Source: Embleya sp040629175 (GTDB lineage: Bacteria; Actinomycetota; Actinomycetes; Streptomycetales; Streptomycetaceae). From it: DNA of 64,000 nt. The stretch spans positions 1-64,000 of the forward strand of contig NZ_JBEXUX010000005.1 in NCBI RefSeq assembly GCF_040629175.1, given 5' to 3'. The notes beneath the pieces are model-generated. The model had not been told where the DNA came from, searched no databases, and was given only the letters and a program-made list of their open reading frames with translations. The position numbers and the translations under genes were made by a program. Shown here one piece after another: positions 46,486 to 54,566 of the stretch; the first letter of the stretch is position 1; each line of letters opens with the position of its first letter.

Positions 46486-47742
46486 ATGGGAGGAATTCGG
46501 ACGAGGCGACTCGGATTGTCGGTGCTCGTGGTGATCACGGCCGCCGCGGTGGGTTTCGTGCCCGCGTACGCCGACGGCGACGACGGCGACGCGCACGTGC
46601 GAAAGCAGCGTGCCGACGTCGCGGCCAAGGACATGCGGGCCGACCTGGACGCGTCGCTGGCCCGCCTGGCCACCGCGGAGACCGCGTACGCGGAGGCCGA
46701 GGCGGCCAGGCCGGGTGCCCGGGCGGCCCTGGACCAGGCCCGGGCGCGGGTGGCCCGGGCGCAGGCCCGCAGCGCCGAACTGGCGCACGGCGTGGAACTG
46801 GCCCGGGCCGCGGTGGCCACCGCCGAGGCCGAGCTGCGCGATGTGGCGGCGGCGACCCAGGCGGTGCGCGAGGACGTCACGCGGCTGGTGGGTCGGGCGT
46901 ACCGCAACGGCGCAATGGCGCAGTTGTCGATGATCCTGCGCGCGCAGACCCCGGCGGAGCTGCTGAGCAATCTCCAGGGATACCGGCAGATGCTCCAGGC
47001 GGACCACGAGACGATCGCGCGGCTGGAGCGCACCCGCGACGCGATCGACCTGCGGCGGGCCGAGCTGGAGCGCCGGCGGGAGGAGGCCCGGGTCCGGCAC
47101 GCGGAGGCCGGGCGACAACTGGTCGAGGTGGTCGCGCTGGAGAAGGCCGCGAACGACGCGGCGGCCAGGGTGACCGCGCTGGCGGCGCAACGCGAGGCGG
47201 CGCTGGTCACCGCGCGTGAGGAGAAGGCGGCCGACCAGCAGCGCTACGAGGCGATCCGGGCCGAGCAGAAGCGGCTGACCGAGCTGGTGAACCGGAGCAA
47301 CGCGCCGGCCGCCGCGAGCGGTCGCCCGGCCGCGTCCTCGATGCAGGGCGGCGCGCTGTCCCACCCGGTGCGCGGCCCGGTCAGCTCGGACTTCGGGATG
47401 CGTTACCACCCGATCCTGGAGTACACGAAGCTGCACACCGGCACCGACTTCGCCGTCCCCGAGGACACCTCGGTGACCGCCGCCCGCGCGGGCACGGTCG
47501 TGCAGACCGGCTACAACGCGGCGTACGGCTACCGCGTGGTGCTCTCGCACGGGCGGGTCGGCGGGGTCGCGCTGACCACGACCTACAACCACCTGTCCCG
47601 GATCACCGTGCGCGAGGGGCAGCGGATCCCGCGCGGCGATCAGGTCGGCCGATCGGGCAACACCGGCTGGTCCACCGGCGCACACCTGCATTTCGAGGTG
47701 CTCGTGGACGGCGACTTCGTCGACCCGGCACTGTGGTTGTGA
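46486..47742 (+). CDS. M23-family peptidase with coiled coil (FtsEX-associated)
   Basis: 418 residues from ATG 46486; a longer in-frame start would run through the terminator hairpin and is unlikely. Signal peptide (LGLSVLVVITAAAVGFVPAYA), then a coiled coil rich in Ala, Arg and Glu (about 35-275) and a C-terminal LytM/M23 domain: HTGTDFAVPEDTSV (zinc His and Asp) and GAHLHFEV (HxH). The build resembles EnvC or actinobacterial RipC-type hydrolases switched on by FtsEX. The two zinc-binding motifs are intact, so this one may be active rather than a degenerate activator. Confidence 0.93.
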   Translation: MGGIRTRRLGLSVLVVITAAAVGFVPAYADGDDGDAHVRKQRADVAAKDMRADLDASLARLATAETAYAEAEAARPGARAALDQARARVARAQARSAELAHGVELARAAVATAEAELRDVAAATQAVREDVTRLVGRAYRNGAMAQLSMILRAQTPAELLSNLQGYRQMLQADHETIARLERTRDAIDLRRAELERRREEARVRHAEAGRQLVEVVALEKAANDAAARVTALAAQREAALVTAREEKAADQQRYEAIRAEQKRLTELVNRSNAPAAASGRPAASSMQGGALSHPVRGPVSSDFGMRYHPILEYTKLHTGTDFAVPEDTSVTAARAGTVVQTGYNAAYGYRVVLSHGRVGGVALTTTYNHLSRITVREGQRIPRGDQVGRSGNTGWSTGAHLHFEVLVDGDFVDPALWL

Positions 47743-47799
47743 ACGGCGTGGGGCCGGGCGGGTAATGAGCTTGCGGCGATGCGCGAGAATGCAGGGATC

Positions 47800-48279
47800 A
47801 TGGCGAAAGAGACCGGGCGCAAGCTCATCGCGCAGAACAAGAAGGCGCGGCACGACTACCTCATCGAGGACACCCTCGAAGTCGGCCTCGTCCTGACCGG
47901 CACCGAGGTCAAGTCGTTGCGGGCCGGCAAGGCGTCCCTGGTGGACGGCTACGCCAGCATCGACGGCGGCGAGGTGTGGCTGCACAACGTGCACATCTCG
48001 GAGTACTCGCAGGGCACGTGGACCAATCACACGGCGCGGCGCAAACGCAAGCTGCTGTTGCACCGGCACGAGATCGAGAAGCTGATCCAGGAGACCCAGG
48101 AAACGGGTCACACCCTGGTGCCGCTCAGCCTGTACTTCAAGGACGGTCGGGCCAAACTCGAACTGGCGCTGGCCAAGGGCAAGAAGAACTACGACAAACG
48201 ACAGACCCTGCGCGAGCAGCAGGACCGGCGCGAGACGGAGCGCGTGATGTCGAAGTACGTGCGCGGCCGCCGAGCGTGA
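47800..48279 (+). CDS. smpB: SsrA-binding protein SmpB
   Basis: 159 residues from ATG 47800 (MAKETGRKLIAQNKKARHDY), the typical SmpB start and length; an upstream ATG would add seven residues. It binds tmRNA and brings it to stalled ribosomes. Signatures: TGTEVKSLRAGKASL, the NHTARRKRKLLLH region and the basic C-terminal tail KGKKNYDKRQTLREQQDRRE. The ssrA gene follows 140 bases downstream, so both parts of the rescue system are adjacent. Confidence 0.97.
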   Translation: MAKETGRKLIAQNKKARHDYLIEDTLEVGLVLTGTEVKSLRAGKASLVDGYASIDGGEVWLHNVHISEYSQGTWTNHTARRKRKLLLHRHEIEKLIQETQETGHTLVPLSLYFKDGRAKLELALAKGKKNYDKRQTLREQQDRRETERVMSKYVRGRRA

Positions 48280-48419
48280 CCCGCCGGGAATGAAGTGGAC
48301 CGGTCCGACGTTGGACCGTACGATGTGCGTGGTTCGGGCCGAGCAGGTGTGGCGGGTCGGGCCGTCGGGCAGGGCACCAGGGTTCCTCGGAGCCTCGGTG
48401 GTTGCTTGACAACTCAATA

Positions 48420-48788
48420 GGGGGTGATCGGTTTCGACTGCGGCTGTCGAAGCAGAGGAAGCGAGCCGAGGAAGCGACAATGATCTCGTTAACCACCTGT
48501 CGCAAACAAATAATCGCCGATACCAAGCGCGATTCCTTCGCCCTCGCTGCCTAAGCGAGTATCCGAAGGTGTCAGACCGGATGCGTCCCCGCTCCGGACC
48601 CTGGCATAATCTAGGGGACTCCACCGTACGACCCGGTTACGGGGTGGTACGGGACAAAAAACAGTAACTGGGCCTGTCGGTGTCTTGTCCACGTGAACAC
48701 CGGGGCCGAGAAAATCGTTGTGGACTGCGCTCGGAGAAGCTCTGGTTCTGCACCGTAGGACGCGGGTTCAATTCCCGCCACCTCCACC
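48420..48788 (+). ncRNA. ssrA: transfer-messenger RNA
   Basis: The 5' end GGGGGUG (48420-48426) pairs over 7 bp with CACCUCC (48779-48785) to make the acceptor stem; the discriminator A and CC follow. The 3' end has the T-arm sequence ggttcaattcccgcc. The resume frame begins GCC at 48516 and encodes the tag ADTKRDSFALAA, ending at TAA (48552-48554). The Ala-Ala end is the usual protease signal. It lies just downstream of smpB. TTGACA at 48406-48411 is too close to be its -35. Confidence 0.95.
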
Positions 48789-48798
48789 CCTGTTGACG

Positions 48799-48833
48799 AA
48801 AAGACCCGGTGTGCCTGCACACCGGGTCTTTTT
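48799..48833 (+). terminator. terminator after ssrA
   Basis: A stem of about 14 bp ('aaagacccggtgtgc' with its complement) ends in TTTTT, a classical intrinsic terminator 11 bases after the tmRNA. Confidence 0.92.
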
Positions 48834-49234
48834 GCGTTCCGGGAAAGCTGTGTGCTCCGGGAGACCGTGCATCCCGGAAGAGGCGTGCGTTCCCGAAAGC
48901 GACGAACCGGCGGCCCTGGGGGCCGCCGGTTCGCGAAGTCGAGGACACCGACCCGCCAATGCTCGCCTCTCGGCAAGTGGTCCCTCGTAGGGACTAATGG
49001 TTGGGCCCGGGGGCTTGGATCGAGCCGGTGTCGTCGACCAGCGTAGCCGACCGTCCGGCGGCGCCGGAATGATCGGCGAAGGAGGAGGATCACAGTTTGC
49101 GGAGCCGTCGGCTCCGGGTAGAGCGGGGCCGCGGCGCGGCCCGCGGCCCCGTCCGTGTCCACGAAGTGAGACCATCGGGAGCGATGCGACGCCGTGGGAA
49201 ACGGGTGTCGCAGCGATCGGAGGAGAAAGAGTTC
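48834..49234 (+). promoter_or_regulatory. malic enzyme leader with stable hairpins
   Basis: About 400 bases without a supported gene between ssrA and the malic enzyme. Two strong hairpins occur: 48904-48932 (13-bp stem, 3-base loop) and 49124-49151 (11-bp stem). The first may be a second terminator for ssrA. The second lies in the likely 5' leader of the malic enzyme mRNA. GGAGGAG (49219-49225) is the RBS. I see no known riboswitch consensus. Confidence 0.45.
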
Positions 49235-50641
49235 ATGCCCGCAGCGCCCAGCGCCTCGTACTCGATCACGGCTCGGCTGGAGGTCCCCGCGGGGGGCCGA
49301 TCGGTCAGCCGGCTCACCAATACGGTCGAATCCGCCGGGGGGTCGATCACCGCGCTCGACGTCACCGCGTCCGGCCACGAGCGCCTGCGGATCGACGTCA
49401 CGATCGCCGCGACCTCGACCGACCACGCGGACCGGCTCGTCGAGGCGATCCGGCAGATCGAGGGGGTCACCCTCGGCAAGGTCTCGGACCGAACCTTCCT
49501 GATGCACCTCGGCGGCAAGATCGAGATGCAGTCCAAGCATCCGATCCGCAACCGTGACGACCTCTCGATGATCTACACCCCGGGTGTGGCCCGGGTGTGT
49601 CTGGCCATCGCGGAGAACCCGGACGACGCGCGCCGGCTGACCATCAAGCGCAACACCGTCGCGGTGGTCACCGACGGCTCTGCGGTGCTGGGCCTGGGCA
49701 ACATCGGCCCCAAGGCCGCGCTGCCGGTGATGGAGGGCAAGGCGGCCCTGTTCAAGCGGTTCGCCGGGATCGACGCCTGGCCGATCTGCCTGGACACCCA
49801 GGACCCGGACGAGATCGTCCGGGCGGTACAGGTGATGGCGCCGGGCTTCGCCGGGATCAACCTGGAGGACATCTCCGCGCCGCGCTGCTTCGAGATCGAG
49901 CGTCGGCTGCGCGAGACGCTGGACATCCCGGTCTTCCACGACGACCAGCACGGCACCGCGATCGTGGTGCTGGCGGCGCTCACCAACGCCCTGCGGGTGG
50001 TCGGCAAGAAGATCGAGAATGTGCGCATCGTCATGTCCGGCGCGGGCGCGGCGGGCACGGCGATCCTCAAACTTCTGCTGTCCGCGGGCGCCGGCCACGT
50101 GGTGGTCGCGGACGTACACGGCGTGGTGCACACGGGTCGTACGGACATGGGCGAGGACCTGCGCTGGATCGCCGAGCACACCAACGAACAGGCCCTCAGC
50201 GGCACCCTCAAGGAGGCCGTGGTCGGCGCGGACGTGTTCATCGGCGTGTCGGCGCCGAACGTACTCGCCGGCTCCGACATCGCCGCGATGGCCCCGGACT
50301 CGATCGTGTTCGCGCTGGCCAACCCGGATCCCGAGGTGGACCCGGCGGCGGCCCTGGAGCACGCCGCGGTGGTCGCCACCGGCCGCAGCGACTTCCCGAA
50401 CCAGATCAACAACGTGCTCGTCTTCCCGGGTGTCTTCCGAGGTCTGGTGGACGCGCAGAGCCGGCACATCACCAACGACATGCTGCTCGCCGCCGCGCGG
50501 GCGCTGGCGTCGGTGGTCACCGACGACGAAGTGAACCCGAACTACATCATTCCGAGCGTTTTCCACCCGGAGGTGTCCGCCGTGGTGGCGGCGGCGGTGC
50601 GGGACGCGGTGTTGGCGGAGCGGCAGAACCCTGCGGGATGA
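49235..50641 (+). CDS. NAD(P)-dependent malic enzyme with ACT-type N-terminal domain
   Basis: 468 residues from ATG 49235 behind GGAGGAG; longer in-frame starts are not supported. It oxidatively decarboxylates malate to pyruvate. Residues 1-85 form an ACT-like regulatory domain (YSITARLEVPAGGRSVSRL). The malic core has DLSMIYTPGVARVC, KRNTVAVVTDGSAVLGLGNI, DIPVFHDDQHGTAIVVLAAL and the Rossmann loop VMSGAGAAGTAILKL. C-terminal NQINNVLVFPGVFRG is typical of bacterial short malic enzymes. The phosphotransacetylase domain of MaeB is absent. NAD versus NADP use cannot be told securely. Confidence 0.95.
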   Translation: MPAAPSASYSITARLEVPAGGRSVSRLTNTVESAGGSITALDVTASGHERLRIDVTIAATSTDHADRLVEAIRQIEGVTLGKVSDRTFLMHLGGKIEMQSKHPIRNRDDLSMIYTPGVARVCLAIAENPDDARRLTIKRNTVAVVTDGSAVLGLGNIGPKAALPVMEGKAALFKRFAGIDAWPICLDTQDPDEIVRAVQVMAPGFAGINLEDISAPRCFEIERRLRETLDIPVFHDDQHGTAIVVLAALTNALRVVGKKIENVRIVMSGAGAAGTAILKLLLSAGAGHVVVADVHGVVHTGRTDMGEDLRWIAEHTNEQALSGTLKEAVVGADVFIGVSAPNVLAGSDIAAMAPDSIVFALANPDPEVDPAAALEHAAVVATGRSDFPNQINNVLVFPGVFRGLVDAQSRHITNDMLLAAARALASVVTDDEVNPNYIIPSVFHPEVSAVVAAAVRDAVLAERQNPAG

Positions 50642-50730
50642 GCGTCGGAACCCTGCGGGATGATCGTCGTACTGTCCGTACGGATCCCGGTTGCAGGGGC
50701 CCCCGAACGGCCCCGTAATCTGCCGGAACC

Positions 50731-50762
50731 GCGAAATCACGGGGCTTTCCCAGTGATTTCGC
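50731..50762. terminator. inverted repeat after the malic enzyme gene
   Basis: A 10-bp perfect inverted repeat, gcgaaatcac with gtgatttcgc, and a 12-base loop. It may be the malic enzyme terminator or, being unusually AT-rich for this genome, an operator upstream of hupA. A smaller hairpin (50848-50863) lies in the hupA leader. Confidence 0.45.
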
Positions 50763-50897
50763 GTGTCCTTGATTAGCTTCCGGGCATGGATGAGTGCAGG
50801 ATTCGTCCCCGGGGCAAGAACAGCGAGTTGGACTGAACCACGTTTGCGACCACGTTCGTGGTCGTCGGCGGAGGTCAGCAAGACACGGGAGTGACAC

Positions 50898-51179
50898 ATG
50901 AACCGCAGTGAGCTGGTGGCCGCCCTCGCGGAGCGCGCCGACGTGACCCGCAAGGACGCGGACGCCGTACTGAGCGCGCTCGCCGACGTCGTCGGCGAGA
51001 TCGTCGCCAAGGGTGACGAGAAGGTCTCGATCCCGGGCTTCCTCACCTTCGAGCGCACCCACCGCGCTGCCCGCACCGCGCGGAACCCGCAGACCGGTGA
51101 CCCGATCGACATCCCGGCCGGCTTCGGCGTCAAGGTTTCGGCGGGCTCGAAGCTCAAGGCCGCGGCCTCGGGCAAGTAA
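50898..51179 (+). CDS. hupA: DNA-binding protein HU
   Basis: 93 residues, the short streptomycete HU type (HupA) without the Lys/Ala-rich tail of HupS. It starts MNRSELVAALAERADVTRKD. The DNA-contacting arm holds FERTHRAARTARNPQTGDPI, with RNPQTG at the tip. It bends and compacts DNA as a dimer. GGGAG just upstream serves as RBS. Confidence 0.97.
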   Translation: MNRSELVAALAERADVTRKDADAVLSALADVVGEIVAKGDEKVSIPGFLTFERTHRAARTARNPQTGDPIDIPAGFGVKVSAGSKLKAAASGK

Positions 51180-51202
51180 GCCCGTAGCGCCCCGGAGGAA
51201 AA

Positions 51203-51242
51203 CCGGAAGGGCGGCTTCCCCTCGGGGAAGCCGCCCTTCCGG
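51203..51242. terminator. bidirectional terminator, hupA / murA
   Basis: An 18-19-bp perfect stem ('ccggaagggcggcttcccc' and complement) with a TC-containing tight loop, between two convergent genes. Confidence 0.88.
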
Positions 51243-51337
51243 CGTTGTGGGGTCCACCCGGACCCGTTCCGGCCCTCCTCGGGCCCCTGTGGCCCCGGGA
51301 AGGGGGCACCGGGGCCCGAGCGGCCGGCGGAAAATCG

Positions 51338-52681
51338 TCAGGCGACGCTCTCGGTGACCCGCATCGGCAGCTCCACGCGGGCGCCCAGGGCCTCCAGCTT
51401 GGCCTGGAAGTCCTCGTAGCCGCGTTCGATCAGGTCGATGCCGGTGACCCGCGAGGTGCCCTCCGCGGCGAGGGCGGCGATCAGGTACGAGAAGCCCGCG
51501 CGCAGGTCCGGGATGTCCAGGTCGGTCGCGTGCAGCTTGGCCGGTCCGGAGATGACCGCGGAGTGCTGGAAGTTGCGCTGGCCGAAGCGGCACGGCGTGC
51601 CGCCCAGGCACTCGCTGTAGAGCTGGATCGTGGCGCCCATCTGGTTGAGCGCGGAGGTGAAGCCGAGCCGCCGCTCGTAGACCGTCTCGTGCACGATGGA
51701 CAGCCCGGTGGCCTGGGTCAACGCGACCACCAGCGGCTGCTGCCAGTCGGTCTGGAAGCCGGGGTGCACGTCGGTCTCCAGCGCGATCGCGTTCAGCGGA
51801 CCGCCCGGGTGCCAGAAGCGGATGCCCTCGTCCTCGATCGAGAACGCGCCGCCGACCTGACGGAAGACGTTCAGGAACGTCATCATGTCGAGCTGGCGGG
51901 CGCCGCGGACGTAGATGTCGCCGTGGGTGGCCAGCGCCGCGCAGGCCCAGGAGGCGGCCTCCAGGCGGTCCGGCAGGGCGCGGTGGTCGTAGCCGCCGAG
52001 CTTGGACACGCCGGTGATCCGGATCACCCGGTCCGTGGTCACCGAGATGATCGCGCCCATCTTCTGGAGCACGCAGATGAGGTCTATGATCTCCGGCTCC
52101 ACCGCCGCGTTGGACAGCTCGGTGGTGCCCTCCGCGCGCACCGCGGCCAGCAGCACCTGCTCGGTGGCGCCCACGCTGGGGAACGGCAGGCTGACCTTGG
52201 TGCCCTTGAGGCCGTTGGGCGCCTCGATGTAGAGCCCCTCGGGGCGCTTGGTGATCACCGCGCCGAACTCGCGCAGCACGCTGAGGTGGAAGTCGATCGG
52301 TCGGTCGCCGATCATGCAGCCGCCCAGGTCCGGGATGAACGCGCGACCCAGTCGGTGCAGCAGCGGCCCGCAGAACAGGATCGGGATCCGGCTCGAACCC
52401 GCGTGCGCGTCGATGTCCGCGACGTTGGCCTGTTCGACCTGGGTCGGGTCCATCAGCAGCTCGCCGGGCTCGTCGCCGTCGCGCACCGCCACGCCGTGCA
52501 GTTGCAGCAGGCCCTTGACGATGCGTACATCGCTGATCTCCGGGACGTTGCGCAGCCGACTCGGCGCCTCGCCCAGGAGTGCGGCCACCATCGCCTTCGG
52601 CACCAGGTTCTTGGCGCCCTTGACGCGAACCTCGCCCTCAAGCGGGGAACCGCCGTGAACCAAGAGCACGTCGTCTTGCAT
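51338..52681 (-). CDS. murA: UDP-N-acetylglucosamine 1-carboxyvinyltransferase
   Basis: 447 residues from ATG 52681 (AGGA upstream); a GTG 12 bases further out is possible. It catalyses the first committed step of peptidoglycan synthesis, transferring enolpyruvate from PEP to UDP-GlcNAc. The EPSP-synthase fold has VKGAKNLVPKAMVAALL at the start and the PEP-binding loop DLGGCMIGDRPIDFH, with the catalytic, fosfomycin-reactive cysteine at residue 122. Near the end are GFTSALNQMGA and DLRAGFSYLIAALAAEG. It is divergent from the VanZ-like gene. Confidence 0.97.
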   Translation of the reverse strand: MQDDVLLVHGGSPLEGEVRVKGAKNLVPKAMVAALLGEAPSRLRNVPEISDVRIVKGLLQLHGVAVRDGDEPGELLMDPTQVEQANVADIDAHAGSSRIPILFCGPLLHRLGRAFIPDLGGCMIGDRPIDFHLSVLREFGAVITKRPEGLYIEAPNGLKGTKVSLPFPSVGATEQVLLAAVRAEGTTELSNAAVEPEIIDLICVLQKMGAIISVTTDRVIRITGVSKLGGYDHRALPDRLEAASWACAALATHGDIYVRGARQLDMMTFLNVFRQVGGAFSIEDEGIRFWHPGGPLNAIALETDVHPGFQTDWQQPLVVALTQATGLSIVHETVYERRLGFTSALNQMGATIQLYSECLGGTPCRFGQRNFQHSAVISGPAKLHATDLDIPDLRAGFSYLIAALAAEGTSRVTGIDLIERGYEDFQAKLEALGARVELPMRVTESVA

Positions 52682-52832
52682 GAATCCTCGCACTTCTGTG
52701 GGTACCGAAGCCGACAGGGGAGATGGGCCGACAGCGCTACACGGTAGTGGGACCGGTGCCGCTCCCGTGCCGACTCACGGCGCCGAAGGGCCCGGGAAAA
52801 AGGGTCGTTCGGCCCGTGACCGAAGGGGTCGG

Positions 52833-53207
52833 ATGACCGTCGGCAGGCTTGCGTACTGGGCATTCGCGGGAGCGGTGCTGGTGAACCTGGTCCTCCTGTT
52901 CAATCCGGGCAGTCCGGGCGACCCGGCGCCGTTTGTTCCACATCGTGACAAGATCGTGCATTTTCTCTCGTTCGCGGCCATAGCCTGGACCGGTCGGCGT
53001 GTCGGAATCGGTCCGTTCGTGCTGGGCGCGGCGCTCGCGGCACACGCGGTGGAGAGCGAACTGGTCCAGCATTTCCTGCTTCCGCACCGCAGCGGCGACC
53101 CGTGGGACGTGGCCGCGGATCTGCTCGGCGCCCTCGGCGCGCTGACACTCGCCGGCCGACTTCCTCGCGGGGTGGCACACCGCGACGCGGCGGTTGCGGG
53201 ATCATGA
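52833..53207 (+). CDS. VanZ-like family membrane protein
   Basis: 124 residues from ATG 52833. It has the VanZ pattern: first helix about 4-24 (LAYWAFAGAVLVNLVLLF), HRDKIVHFLSFAAIAW near 37-52, an ESELVQHFLLPHRSGDPWDV motif near 75-94 and a last helix with LLGALGALTLAG. VanZ homologues are small membrane proteins, some linked to glycopeptide tolerance or envelope functions; the activity is unknown. Its stop lies 4 bases before the algH start, so the two are probably co-transcribed. Confidence 0.85.
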   Translation: MTVGRLAYWAFAGAVLVNLVLLFNPGSPGDPAPFVPHRDKIVHFLSFAAIAWTGRRVGIGPFVLGAALAAHAVESELVQHFLLPHRSGDPWDVAADLLGALGALTLAGRLPRGVAHRDAAVAGS

Positions 53208-53211
53208 GCGC

Positions 53212-53769
53212 ATGACCGAGGTAACGCTCACCGGACGCCTGCTCGTGGCCACGCCCGCGCTGGCCGATCCCAACTTCGACCGGTGTGTGGTCTTCCTCCT
53301 GGAGCACGACGAGGACGGCACCCTCGGCGTGGTGATCAACCGCCCCAGCCCGGTGGACGTCAACGACGTGCTCGTGCCGTGGTCCAAGATCGTCAGCGAG
53401 CCGCCCGTGGTCTTCCAGGGCGGTCCGGTCGCGATGGACTCGGCACTGGCCATCGCGTCGGTGCCGGGCGGGGCCGAGCCGCTGGGCTGGCGTCGCGTGC
53501 ACGGCGGCCTGGGGCTGGTCGACCTGGACGTGCCGCCCGAACTGGTCGCCGCCGACTTCGGCTCGATGCGGGTGTTCGCCGGGTACGCGGGGTGGGGGCC
53601 GGGGCAGTTGGAGACCGAGCTCAAGTCCGGTGCGTGGTACGTGGTCGACTCCGAGCCGGGCGACGCGTTCACACCCGCGCCGGACCGGCTGTGGCGGGCG
53701 GTACTGCGGCGCCAGGTGGGCGAGTTGGCCATGGTCGCCACGTATCCGGAGGATCCGACGCTGAACTGA
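53212..53769 (+). CDS. YqgE/AlgH family protein
   Basis: 185 residues from ATG 53212. The family pattern is clear: LTGRLLVATPALADPNFDRC at the start, VVFLLEHDEDGTLGVVINRP, VVFQGGPVAMDSALAI, and VFAGYAGWGPGQLETELKSG with WYVVDSEPGDAF. AlgH/YqgE proteins are cytoplasmic; roles in transcriptional regulation and in UDP-sugar metabolism have been proposed but not settled. Tightly follows the VanZ-like gene. Confidence 0.95.
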   Translation: MTEVTLTGRLLVATPALADPNFDRCVVFLLEHDEDGTLGVVINRPSPVDVNDVLVPWSKIVSEPPVVFQGGPVAMDSALAIASVPGGAEPLGWRRVHGGLGLVDLDVPPELVAADFGSMRVFAGYAGWGPGQLETELKSGAWYVVDSEPGDAFTPAPDRLWRAVLRRQVGELAMVATYPEDPTLN

Positions 53770-53888
53770 CGGCGGGGCGGGGCCGGAGCGGGGCCGGGCC
53801 CGGGCGTGCGCCGGGTGGTGCGGACCGCGACGCGGGCGTGATCCAACGCGCCGTTCGGTGCCGCCGACGTCTGGCTATCCTGGTGGGC

Positions 53889-54206
53889 ATGACCACTCCC
53901 CAGAGCTTCCCGGAGCCGGAGCACGGGACGGGCACCGGCACGCTGATCGAGGAGACGCCGAAGCTCTCCCACGGCGACGGTGACCACGAGCGCTTCGCGC
54001 ACTACGTCCAGCGCGACAAGATCATGGAAAGCGCGATGTCCGGGAGCCCGGTCATCGCCCTTTGCGGCAAGGTCTGGGTGCCGGGTCGCGACCCGAAGAA
54101 GTACCCGGTCTGCCCGATGTGCAAGGAGATCTACGAAACGATGCCGGCCGGCGGGGCCGGTGGCGACAAGGACAAGAGCGGTGGCAAGAGCGGCGGCAAG
54201 AAGTAG
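53889..54206 (+). CDS. DUF3039 domain-containing protein
   Basis: 105 residues from ATG 53889. The core holds DGDHERFAHYVQRDKIMESA and a C-x(n)-C-x2-C zinc-type set: ALCGKVWVPGRDPKKYPVCPMC. The tail is Gly/Lys-rich (GGDKDKSGGKSGGKK). DUF3039 is a small actinobacterial family of unknown function, often found close to murA and algH as here. Confidence 0.92.
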   Translation: MTTPQSFPEPEHGTGTGTLIEETPKLSHGDGDHERFAHYVQRDKIMESAMSGSPVIALCGKVWVPGRDPKKYPVCPMCKEIYETMPAGGAGGDKDKSGGKSGGKK

Positions 54207-54233
54207 GTCGCCGCGGATGTACTGATGGTGCCG

Positions 54234-54264
54234 GAGGCGTCGGTCGTGGTGACCGGCGCCTCTT
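54234..54264 (+). terminator. terminator after the DUF3039 gene
   Basis: A 12-bp stem with one G-T pair ('gaggcgtcggtc' with 'gaccggcgcctc', loop gtggt) followed by TT, 27 bases after the stop. Confidence 0.75.
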
Positions 54265-54321
54265 GCGTTGCCCGGGTGCGGGGCTTCGGGTGTCGGGTTC
54301 GGCTTCCGGTCCCGCCTCCTG

Positions 54322-54370
54322 TCTCGCATCCCGTTCGGGTGGCGTCTCTCGCATCCCGTTCGGGTGGCGT
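54322..54370. repeat. 24-bp direct repeat, two tandem copies
   Basis: Two copies of 'tctcgcatcccgttcgggtg'-type sequence with a 25-bp period lie in the 360-base gap (54207-54566) before the hydroxylase operon. The remainder of the gap shows no gene. Confidence 0.75.
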
Positions 54371-54550
54371 TCGGCGTCGCGCCGGCGTCGCGTCTCGTGT
54401 CGGTCGGGAAGGTCCGTTCGATTTGGTCGGAGGCCGGTGTTTTACGGCTTCGGAGCGGGTCTGGGCGGGCCTGGTGGCGTTCGGGAGTGCCGGGGTTTCG
54501 GGTTGCCTCAAATCTGTGCCGGGTCGGCCCTTTCGGTCGGCGCGTGGCAA

Positions 54551-54556
54551 TAGGGT
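54551..54556 (+). promoter_or_regulatory. candidate -10 element (TAGGGT) of the hydroxylase operon
   Basis: TAGGGT matches TANNNT and lies 10 bases before the GTG of the FAD subunit, so the transcript would have a 5' leader of only a few bases. Confidence 0.45.
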
Positions 54557-54566
54557 GGGCGGCGCT

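Noticed and set aside
48406..48411. TTGACA as the -35 of the ssrA promoter
   Set aside because: It lies only 9 bases before the mature 5' end, which leaves no room for a -10; it may be chance or act in a different context.
48953..49060. T-box or other riboswitch before the malic enzyme
   Set aside because: No AGGGTGG-type T-box core or other known aptamer consensus could be seen.
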